Assembly (NCBI GenBank): GCA_938003715.1
Contig: CALKYK010000373.1
Coordinates: forward strand, 1-5,788
Length of the DNA stretch: 5,788 nt
Direction: 5' to 3'
DNA from: an uncultured Gammaproteobacteria bacterium
GTDB lineage: Bacteria > Pseudomonadota > Gammaproteobacteria > Steroidobacterales > Woeseiaceae
In this document: positions 1-5,539 of the stretch, one piece after another
Layout: every line of letters starts with the position of its first letter
Numbering within the stretch: the first letter of the stretch is position 1
Translations under genes and position numbers: made by a program
The notes under the pieces: model-generated
Seen by the model: the letters and a program-made list of their open reading frames with translations, nothing else
What the model was told of the DNA's origin: nothing
Database searches by the model: none

Positions 1-796
1 CAGCACCGTCCTCGACCTCGGCCACCTCAAGCCCGAGACCACCGGCGAGTACACGCCGGCACTGTCGGCGCCGGGTGACGAGTTTCCGCTGGCGTCGCCG
101 AATCCCGCCGACGAAGCGAGCTGGATCGACATGGCGATGAACCAGAACCTGGCGCTGGTCTCGAGCCGTGTCGAGGAACAGATCGCGCGGGACGACATCT
201 CGTTCCAGCGCACCGGCCATTACCCGACGGTCGACCTGGTCGCAAACTACTCGACCAGCGACGGCGAGGTCGAAATCGAGCGCATCGCCGGCATGCCGGC
301 CGCGATCGCACCGTTTCCCACCGACGCCACCCAGGATCCGACCTCTACCCAGCCCAGCATTCCGCCCTCCCCCGGCGACGCCACCTCCTCGCGCGTGCGC
401 GAAGCTGTATATCTGCACCGGGCGAGCCGCGAGCAGCTGCAGCGGGTTGCGCGCGAAACCGAACGCGCGACGCGCGATGCGTATCTCGGCGTGCTCTCGG
501 AGATCAGCCGCGTCAACGCGCTGGCGCAGGCGGTCGAGTCGAGCCGCACCGCGCTGGAAGCGACGCAGGCCGGCTTCGAGGTCGGGACGCGCACGATCGT
601 GGACGTGCTGAACTCGCAGCGCTCGCTTTACACCGCGATCACGAATTACTACCAGAGCCGCTATACCTACATCGGCAACGTGCTGCGCCTGAAGCAGGCG
701 GCCGGCATGCTCGACGTGCGCGACCTGGAAGAAATCGATCGCTTTCTGAACGAACGGCGTCCGCCCGAGGAAGTGATCGCCGAGGAGGAATCCTGA
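1..796 (+). CDS. tolC: TolC-family outer-membrane channel protein, C-terminal part (5' end outside window)
   Basis: Outer-membrane trunk protein that forms the exit duct for type I secretion and RND/ABC efflux systems. The frame is open from base 2, so the first visible residues continue from outside the window; 264 residues are visible. Family hallmarks, in visible-residue numbering, are WIDMAMNQNLAL (41-52), the start of the second OEP repeat; GHYPTVDLVANY (72-83), leading into the beta-barrel strand; SSRVREA (129-135); a long helical stretch; and GTRTIVDVLNSQRSLY (185-200), the typical second-repeat signature, followed by LRLKQAAGML. The acidic tail ends EEES. One oddity is residues 88-126: where relatives usually have a hydrophobic alternating strand ending in a Gly-Gly turn, this protein has a Pro/Thr/Ser-rich stretch with few hydrophobic residues. 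The frame is intact there. It converges on waaA with a 31-bp gap. The family call is firm; orthology to tolC itself rather than another OEP paralogue is inferred. Confidence 0.93.
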   Translation, partial: STVLDLGHLKPETTGEYTPALSAPGDEFPLASPNPADEASWIDMAMNQNLALVSSRVEEQIARDDISFQRTGHYPTVDLVANYSTSDGEVEIERIAGMPAAIAPFPTDATQDPTSTQPSIPPSPGDATSSRVREAVYLHRASREQLQRVARETERATRDAYLGVLSEISRVNALAQAVESSRTALEATQAGFEVGTRTIVDVLNSQRSLYTAITNYYQSRYTYIGNVLRLKQAAGMLDVRDLEEIDRFLNERRPPEEVIAEEES

Positions 797-827
797 TCCG
801 CTGAAACAGGCACCGGGCGCCGCGGTC

Positions 828-2093
828 TCAGCGTGCCAACAGCGGGCGGATCAGTTCAAGAAGCCTTTCGAGGGCGCCGCGGTTCTGCACCACGAGCTCG
901 CGTCCGCGCGCGCCGATTGCCCTCGCCCGCTGCGTGTTCGTCATCCACGACGATACCTCTGTCGCAAGCTCGCCGCTGTCCGAAATTCGCACAGCGGCGC
1001 CGGCACGTTCGAACATGTCGGCGATGTCCTGGGTATTGAACCGGTGCGGGCCGGTGACGACCGGCAGCCCGAGCGCCGCAGGTTCGAGCCGGTTGTGGCC
1101 GCCGACGGGCACCAGCGTGCCGCCGACGTAGGCGATGTCCGACGCCGCATAGAACATCGGCACCTCGCCCATCGTATCGACGAGAAATATCTCGGTCTCG
1201 GCCGTGCAGCGTTCACCGTCGGTGCGCGCGACGAATCGGAAATGCTGGCGGTGCAGTTTCGAGCGCACCGCCGAAAACCTTTCCGGATGGCGCGGCACCA
1301 GCAGCAGGATCGCGTCCGGAAAGCGCTCGCGAACCTTGCGATGCGCGTCGAGGACCTGCTCCTCCTCGCCGTCGTGGGTGCTTGCCGCAATCCACACCGG
1401 GCGTGAATCGAAATTGTCGCGGCGGAAGCGGGCGCCGTTCGTGACGACTTCGTCGGCGACCTCGATGTCGAACTTGATGTTGCCGGTAACGGTAATGCGT
1501 TCCGGCGGCGCGCCGAGCGAGCGGAATCTCTCGGCGTCGCTTTCGCTCTGCGCGGCGATCACGATGCCGTGCGACAGGGTCTCGCGGAACAGCGGCAGGA
1601 AGCGCCGGTAGTGCACCTGAGATTTCGGCGAGATGCGCGCGCTGACCAGCACCAGCGGAATGCCGCGCCGGCCGCATTCGCCGTACAGGCTGGGCCAGAT
1701 TTCCGTTTCCATGATCAGCGCCACCCGCGGGCTGACGGCGTCGAAAAAACTTCGCACGCCGGCCGGCGTGTCGAACGGAATGAAGCTGTGCAGCACGTCG
1801 TGGCCGAACAGCAGCCGGACCCGCTCCCGGCCCGTCGGCGTGACGGTGGTCATCAAAAGCTGCCGCTCGGGAAAGACGCTCAAAAGCGTTCGTACCAGCG
1901 GCACCGATGCCTGCACTTCACCGACGGACACCGCGTGCACCCAGATGCAGCCGGCGCCGGGCCGCGGGTAGCCTGCGCCGAAACGCTGCGGGAACTGCGC
2001 GCGATAGGAGCGATTCATGATCGCGCGCAGCAGCCAGTACGCCGCGTAGACGGGCAGCAGCACGTAGGTCAGCAGCGCATAGGCGAATCGCAT
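828..2093 (-). CDS. waaA: 3-deoxy-D-manno-octulosonic acid (Kdo) transferase, GT30 family
   Basis: Inner-membrane glycosyltransferase that moves Kdo from CMP-Kdo to lipid IVA, the first step of LPS core assembly. It is 421 residues, the usual length for the family. Residues 4-25 form a hydrophobic N-terminal anchor. The N-terminal acceptor domain has HAVSVGE (53-59), where Glu59 matches the catalytic glutamate of the family, then MTTVTPTG (81-88) and METEIWP (128-134). The C-terminal CMP-Kdo domain has TGNIKFD (203-209), PRHPERF (267-273), DTMGE (306-310), and YVGGTLVPVGGHNRLEPA (322-339), the GGHNxLEPA signature. The ATG start fits the position of the membrane anchor. No clear Shine-Dalgarno precedes it, and hldE ends 17 bp upstream, so translational coupling is likely (inference). 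Whether it adds one Kdo or more cannot be read from the sequence. The older name is kdtA. Confidence 0.97.
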   Translation of the reverse strand: MRFAYALLTYVLLPVYAAYWLLRAIMNRSYRAQFPQRFGAGYPRPGAGCIWVHAVSVGEVQASVPLVRTLLSVFPERQLLMTTVTPTGRERVRLLFGHDVLHSFIPFDTPAGVRSFFDAVSPRVALIMETEIWPSLYGECGRRGIPLVLVSARISPKSQVHYRRFLPLFRETLSHGIVIAAQSESDAERFRSLGAPPERITVTGNIKFDIEVADEVVTNGARFRRDNFDSRPVWIAASTHDGEEEQVLDAHRKVRERFPDAILLLVPRHPERFSAVRSKLHRQHFRFVARTDGERCTAETEIFLVDTMGEVPMFYAASDIAYVGGTLVPVGGHNRLEPAALGLPVVTGPHRFNTQDIADMFERAGAAVRISDSGELATEVSSWMTNTQRARAIGARGRELVVQNRGALERLLELIRPLLAR

Positions 2094-2110
2094 GCAGCGT
2101 GGGCGCGTTG

Positions 2111-3529
2111 CTAGCCGCGAAGTCTGTCGATGATGCGGCTCGAGGAATGACCCTCACGGAATGGCAGTACCCTGACCTCCCCACCGTTTTCGAGCACGTG
2201 CGGCGCACCGGCGATGTCCTCGGGGCGATAGTCGCCGCCCTTGACCAGCACGTCCGGTGTCACCGCCCCGATCAGCCGTTCCGGCGTGTCTTCGCCGAAG
2301 GGCACGACCCAGTCGACGGCCGCGAGCCCGGCCAGTACCGACATGCGGTCTTCCAGAGCGTTGATCGGCCGGCCGTCGCCTTTGAGCCGTTTCACGGAAT
2401 CATCGTCATTGACGGCGACCACGAGCCGGTCGCCGAGGCTTTTCGCTTCCTCGAGATAGGCGACATGGCCGGCATGCAGCACGTCGAAGCAGCCGTTCGT
2501 CATGACGATCGTTTCGTTTCGATCTCGGGATTCCTGCAGCAGTTTCAGAAGCTCGTCCTCGGCCACCATGCCGCGGCCACCTTCGCCGCGCCGATGCAGC
2601 GCGACACGAAGTTCGGAGGGCGTGACCGAGGCGACGCCGATCTTGCCGACGACGAGTCCTGCGGCGAGATTGGCCAGGCCGGCCGCAGCGAGCAGGTTCT
2701 CGCCGCTGGCAAGTGCCCCGGCGAGCGTGGCAATGACCGTGTCGCCGGCGCCGGTGACGTCGAAAACTTCACGGGCCCGCGTCTTGAGGAAGCGTGGCTC
2801 GTCGCCTTCCGCTACGACGAGCATGCCTTTCTCGCTGCGGGTGACCAGCAGCGCGGACAGCGCCAGTTGCGCGATCATCTTGCGTGCCCGGTCGACGAGC
2901 ACTTCATCGCTGTCGCAGGGACCAACAACTGCCTCGAACTCCGCCTGGTTTGGTGTCAGCAGTGTTGCCCCTCGGTAACGGTCGAAGTCACGCCCCTTGG
3001 GATCGACGTAGGCGGGCACGCCCTTGTCGCGGCAGATCGCGATCATGTCCGCGATGTCGGCGAGGCTGCCCTTGCCGTAATCGGACAGTACGACCGCATC
3101 GGCGCCCGCGACGCGTTGCTCGAGCGCCTTGGCCAGCTCGGCCGAGCCGCCCGGCACCGGCTCTTCCCGGTCGAGGCGAATCAGCTGCTGGCCGCGGCTT
3201 TGCACGCGGGTCTTCGTGATCGTCGGCCAGCCGTTCACACGCGTGAAGGCACAGTCGATGCGTCTTGTCGCTAGACTCGCCTCGAGCGCATGACTTTCGC
3301 CGTCGTCGCCGACGATGCCGAGAAGTTCCGTCCTGACACCGAGCGCGACCAGGTTGACGGCGACGTTTGCGGCGCCGCCGGGACGGTCCTCGTTTTGCCG
3401 CACGTGCACGACCGGCACAGGTGCCTCCGGCGATATGCGGCTCGTCCCGCCGAACAGGTAACGATCGAGCATCACGTCGCCGACGACGAGTACGCGCGCG
3501 CGGGAAAAATCGGGAATGGTCAGCGTCAC
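2111..3529 (-). CDS. hldE: Bifunctional heptose 7-phosphate kinase / heptose 1-phosphate adenylyltransferase
   Basis: Cytosolic enzyme that phosphorylates D-glycero-D-manno-heptose 7-phosphate at C1 and later adenylylates heptose 1-phosphate, giving the ADP-heptose used for the LPS inner core. It is 472 residues, close to the roughly 477 of the E. coli fusion protein. Residues 1-315 are a PfkB/ribokinase domain: VVGDVMLDRY (15-24), RPGGAANVAVN (49-59), and DVTGAGD (257-263) with Asp263 as the expected catalytic base. Residues 340-472 are the cytidylyltransferase-like domain: TNGCFDVLHAGH (344-355) with the HxGH motif, RLKGDGRP (381-388), and a C-terminal serine-rich SSSRII (462-467). The start is GTG; it is the first ATG, GTG or TTG after the stop of the upstream flavoprotein gene, and it fits the family N-terminus. 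No Shine-Dalgarno is visible. It probably forms an operon with waaA. Confidence 0.97.
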   Translation of the reverse strand: MTLTIPDFSRARVLVVGDVMLDRYLFGGTSRISPEAPVPVVHVRQNEDRPGGAANVAVNLVALGVRTELLGIVGDDGESHALEASLATRRIDCAFTRVNGWPTITKTRVQSRGQQLIRLDREEPVPGGSAELAKALEQRVAGADAVVLSDYGKGSLADIADMIAICRDKGVPAYVDPKGRDFDRYRGATLLTPNQAEFEAVVGPCDSDEVLVDRARKMIAQLALSALLVTRSEKGMLVVAEGDEPRFLKTRAREVFDVTGAGDTVIATLAGALASGENLLAAAGLANLAAGLVVGKIGVASVTPSELRVALHRRGEGGRGMVAEDELLKLLQESRDRNETIVMTNGCFDVLHAGHVAYLEEAKSLGDRLVVAVNDDDSVKRLKGDGRPINALEDRMSVLAGLAAVDWVVPFGEDTPERLIGAVTPDVLVKGGDYRPEDIAGAPHVLENGGEVRVLPFREGHSSSRIIDRLRG

Positions 3530-3610
3530 GGGCGGGAGTCTACTACAGAGTCGAAGCCGGCGACCGGCACATCGCCTTCCGCGCAGGTTCGGCGATGAAG
3601 CGAAATGAAT

Positions 3611-4585
3611 TCAGCGCTGAAGCCGCCTTTCGGCATCGTCGCAGATCGTTCGAAGGACGTCTGCTACGGATCGAACTTCGTCGATGAAATCGACGGATTC
3701 GCCGGCCCAGACCGCTGTCCTGTCGACGTCCCTGGCTTCGGCCGCAGCGCGATATTCCGGCAGCAGGTCGTCGAGGCGTTCGCTTAGTGCCGATTCCCTG
3801 CCGTGCCACTGCTCGACAAACTCGTTCGTGATCGTTCGCCCGGCAATGCCATCCGGCCATGGCGGAATGCCGTACGCGGCCACGTCGAGAATATCGAACA
3901 CTTCGGTGTAGCGCGTATCTTCGCTACGCGATTGAACGAGTTTCTGCTTGTATGCGTTCGGGACATCACTGCATTCGTGCGTCGCAAGCAACGCCGTGCC
4001 GAGCCACGCACCATCGGCGCCGGCAGACAGCACCGCGGCGAGACCCCTACCGTCGGCGATGCCGCCGGCCGCCAGCACGGGCAGGTCCGGGAACCGCTGC
4101 CGCACCTCCGCCAGCAGCGGCATAAGCTTCGCCTTGCCGGTGTGTCCACCCGCCTCGTTCCCCTGCACGACCAGCATGTCCGTGCCAGCCAATACCGCCT
4201 GTTCGGCAGCCGCGAGCGACTGCACCTGGCACAAAACGGTGGCGCCAGCGTCCTTCGCCCTCGGAATGTACGGTGCGGGATCGGCGAAGGAAAAAGCGAT
4301 GATCGGCACAGATTCCTGGACGGCGACGTCGAACAGCTTCGGAAAAGCCGGGATCATGTGCGTGATGAAGCCGACGCCGAACAGGCGCCCCTCGCTGGCC
4401 GCCCCGGCGACACCGATCTGCTCCCTGAGCCATTCCGCGCCTGCCGGGTGCGTGCCACCGAACAGGCCAATGCCCCCGGCCCGCGATACGGCCGCGGCCA
4501 GCGGTCCGCTACTGTGCATACTCATCGGCGCGGACATGATCGGGTACTCGACGCCGAAATGTTTCGTCAGCCTGGTTTCCAGCAT
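3611..4585 (-). CDS. Nitronate monooxygenase family FMN-dependent flavoprotein (2-nitropropane dioxygenase-like)
   Basis: TIM-barrel FMN enzyme of the nitronate monooxygenase (NMO/NPD) family; characterised members oxidise nitronates such as propionate 3-nitronate, but many homologues have unknown substrates. With the chosen start it has 324 residues. Visible motifs are PIMSAPM (15-21) and the SRAGGIGLFGG turn (34-44) at the N-terminus; VGFITHMIP (71-79); VVQGNEAGGHTG (139-150), with His148 at the expected catalytic position; and LAAGGIADGRGLAAVLSAGADGAWLGT (171-197, split here only for description), the phosphate-binding end of the barrel. The ATG at 4585 is preferred over in-frame ATGs at 4621 and 4633 because GGAAG lies 8 nt upstream and the family usually begins just before the PxxxAPM motif. 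The gene lies 81 bp upstream of hldE on the same strand; no functional link to LPS synthesis is obvious. The family call is firm; the substrate is unknown. Confidence 0.88.
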   Translation of the reverse strand: MLETRLTKHFGVEYPIMSAPMSMHSSGPLAAAVSRAGGIGLFGGTHPAGAEWLREQIGVAGAASEGRLFGVGFITHMIPAFPKLFDVAVQESVPIIAFSFADPAPYIPRAKDAGATVLCQVQSLAAAEQAVLAGTDMLVVQGNEAGGHTGKAKLMPLLAEVRQRFPDLPVLAAGGIADGRGLAAVLSAGADGAWLGTALLATHECSDVPNAYKQKLVQSRSEDTRYTEVFDILDVAAYGIPPWPDGIAGRTITNEFVEQWHGRESALSERLDDLLPEYRAAAEARDVDRTAVWAGESVDFIDEVRSVADVLRTICDDAERRLQR

Positions 4586-4593
4586 TGCCGTAT

Positions 4594-4598
4594 CTTCC
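4594..4598 (-). promoter_or_regulatory. Ribosome binding site for the NMO-like gene
   Basis: GGAAG on the minus strand, 8 nt before the ATG at 4585. It decides the start over the two in-frame upstream ATGs, which would place this site inside the coding region. Confidence 0.55.
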
Positions 4599-4619
4599 GG
4601 AAGAACCCGCAGCCGAAGC

Positions 4620-4649
4620 ATTCTGCGCTGCAAATCGAAATCAATTCAA
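4620..4649 (-). promoter_or_regulatory. Possible sigma70-type promoter for the NMO-like gene (and perhaps hldE-waaA)
   Basis: On the minus strand TTGAAT (4649-4644) is followed after 18 bp by CAGAAT (4625-4620), each matching four of six consensus bases. Transcription would begin near 4613, leaving a leader of about 27 nt that contains the GGAAG site. The match is weak and rests only on position and consensus; it sits in a locally AT-richer patch of the divergent intergenic region. That region (4586-4747) also has TACAAT at 4677-4682 on the plus strand, which could be a -10 box for the divergent gene, but no -35 partner was found. Confidence 0.25.
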
Positions 4650-4736
4650 GCGTGCGCCCGGGGGCGGGCTTGGAGATACAATGAGGGTCTGGTTGTGACC
4701 CGAAGCGGGCAGTAATTTCTGGTCGAGAAAAGAAGC

Positions 4737-4741
4737 AGGGA
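4737..4741 (+). promoter_or_regulatory. Ribosome binding site supporting a TTG start
   Basis: AGGGA ends 6 nt before the TTG at 4748. The alternative in-frame ATG at 4772 has no purine-rich Shine-Dalgarno before it, so this site favours the TTG start of the small membrane protein. Confidence 0.5.
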
Positions 4742-4747
4742 TCGAAG

Positions 4748-5239
4748 TTGACCACACCGCAAACATTACAAATGGCCGCTAGCGTCGCCGAAATCGTTGC
4801 CGCGATCGGCGTGATGATTTCGATTATTTACCTGGCGATTCAGGTACGTCACAGCAATCGGCAAGCAAGGCTGCAGACACACAACGACACTTTGAACCTT
4901 ATGCATTCGCCGATCGAACAGATGCTGGCGCAGCCTGAATTAGCCGAAATCATTCGCGTCGGAGGTGAGCATCCCGACAACCTCTCGGAGACTGAGTGGT
5001 TCCGCTTTGGGTATTACTATTTGATGCAGTTCAATATGTACGAATTTCTTTACGCAGCGCACTTTGACAAGGCAACTGCTCCGCAGATATGGATTGGAAC
5101 CGACGCATCATGGAAAAACTTATTCCGAAATGAGCCGGGTGTTCGGAGAATCTGGCGCGAGTGGAGCCATGCCTATCCGGAACCCTTTCGTGGATACGTT
5201 GACTCAATAGTGAGTGATGCGGAGCAAGGTCAGGAGTGA
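4748..5239 (+). CDS. Small protein with one N-terminal membrane helix, function unknown
   Basis: Encodes 163 residues. Residues 13-33 form one strongly hydrophobic segment (VAEIVAAIGVMISIIYLAIQV), followed by Arg-His and a basic stretch, so the N-terminus is probably outside and the soluble part cytoplasmic. The rest is rich in Trp, Tyr and acidic residues (for example EWFRFGYYYLMQFNMYEF, 87-104) and ends with WREWSHAYPEPFRGYVDSIV (137-156). This layout (one helix ending in IYLAIQVR, then a helical domain of about 130 residues) resembles a widespread group of uncharacterised proteins seen in marine and soil proteobacteria, recalled rather than searched. The TTG start is supported by AGGGA upstream; an ATG at 4772 would still keep the helix. 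GC is about 51% by hand count, well below the neighbouring genes, which suggests recent acquisition or relaxed selection. It is divergent from the NMO-like gene and has no partner gene here. Confidence 0.72.
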   Translation: MTTPQTLQMAASVAEIVAAIGVMISIIYLAIQVRHSNRQARLQTHNDTLNLMHSPIEQMLAQPELAEIIRVGGEHPDNLSETEWFRFGYYYLMQFNMYEFLYAAHFDKATAPQIWIGTDASWKNLFRNEPGVRRIWREWSHAYPEPFRGYVDSIVSDAEQGQE

Positions 5240-5313
5240 GTATCGGCACTTCGCTTTTCGCCACGAGCCGCCTCCCGCGCGAGGATTGCTGAGCGAACAG
5301 GATATTTTCGTCT

Positions 5314-5330
5314 CGACAAGCGTCTTGTCG
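5314..5330. repeat. Short perfect hairpin, 7-bp stem, 3-nt loop
   Basis: CGACAAG-CGT-CTTGTCG, 75 bp after the stop of the small membrane protein. No T-run follows on either strand, so it is not a canonical intrinsic terminator; it could stabilise a transcript end or be an operator-like dyad. Confidence 0.5.
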
Positions 5331-5366
5331 TCACCTATTCGCTGACGGTTTCTCAGGCGTGCGGGA

Positions 5367-5399
5367 GACGAGGCATGCGCTCGCCGAAAAAGCGCAGTT
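5367..5399 (+). repeat. Direct repeat, copy 1 (33-bp unit)
   Basis: Begins GACGAGGCATGCGCTCGCC and ends GCGCAGTT. It matches copy 2 at 31 of 33 positions, without gaps, at an offset of exactly 73 bp. The differences are C/G at unit position 12 and G/A at position 20. A shorter match, CTCAGG, precedes both copies at the same offset (5352 and 5425). Unlike copy 2 it is not followed by a matching right arm. Confidence 0.85.
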
Positions 5400-5439
5400 G
5401 CGATGAGTCTTGTACTGACGCCGGCTCAGGTGCGACCGG

Positions 5440-5472
5440 GACGAGGCATGGGCTCGCCAAAAAAGCGCAGTT
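5440..5472 (+). repeat. Direct repeat, copy 2 (33-bp unit, left arm of the long palindrome)
   Basis: Begins GACGAGGCATGGGCTCGCC, then A6, and ends GCGCAGTT. Bases 5448-5464 are the left arm of the perfect inverted repeat whose right arm is at 5494-5510. The tract of six A's is interrupted by a G at the start in copy 1. Confidence 0.85.
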
Positions 5473-5510
5473 TACAAGACCCGTAAATGAGCATTTTTTG
5501 GCGAGCCCAT
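5448..5510. repeat. Long palindromic element: 17-bp perfect inverted repeat with nested stem
   Basis: Left arm ATGGGCTCGCCAAAAAA (5448-5464) is the exact reverse complement of 5494-5510. Inside the 29-nt interval is a second dyad, TTTAC (5471-5475) and GTAAA (5483-5487), around a 7-nt loop. The pairing may extend weakly outward, since CCGGGAC-like bases near 5436-5442 face GTACCGG at 5517-5523. The A and T tracts are on the inner side of the GC-rich stem, the reverse of a classical bidirectional terminator, so a repeat of REP or MITE type is at least as likely. It lies 30 bp beyond the stop of the minus-strand gene and may protect or end both convergent transcripts (inference). Confidence 0.85.
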
Positions 5511-5539
5511 AACGAAGTACCGGGCCGCCAGAGACGGCG

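Larger units (their letters stand above)
5240..5539. other. Non-coding repeat-rich intergenic region between convergent genes
   Basis: About 300 bp without a credible gene, lying between the end of the small membrane protein (+) and the end of the probable ribonucleotide reductase (-). It holds the repeats listed separately: a 7-bp hairpin (5314-5330), two direct copies of a 33-bp unit (5367-5399, 5440-5472), and a 17-bp perfect inverted repeat whose left arm lies inside the second copy. Short frames crossing it have no homology that I recognise and encode the repeat itself. Confidence 0.8.

Noticed and set aside
263..379. Frameshift in the tolC homologue explaining the unusual proline-rich segment
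   Set aside because: The other two frames across this stretch do not give the expected hydrophobic strand, and the frame is correct on both sides.
811..825. Possible terminator between tolC and waaA (ACCGGGCGCCGCGGT)
   Set aside because: The stem is only about four pairs plus a mismatch, and no T-run follows on either strand.
2099..3274. 391-codon open frame on the plus strand opposite hldE
   Set aside because: The minus strand encodes an unmistakable HldE with all motifs. Long antisense frames are expected at this GC content, and the translation shows no recognisable domain.
3556..3568. GCCGG-CGA-CCGGC hairpin between the NMO-like gene and hldE
   Set aside because: A five-bp stem in high-GC DNA without a T-run is weak evidence for a terminator or regulatory element.
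3803..4715. Long plus-strand frames opposite the NMO-like gene
   Set aside because: These are shadows of the high-GC coding sequence; the translations are Arg/Ala/Pro-rich and lack family motifs.
5367..5472. Possible CRISPR array
   Set aside because: Only two units, a palindromic arm that extends beyond the unit, no further regularly spaced repeats and no cas genes.
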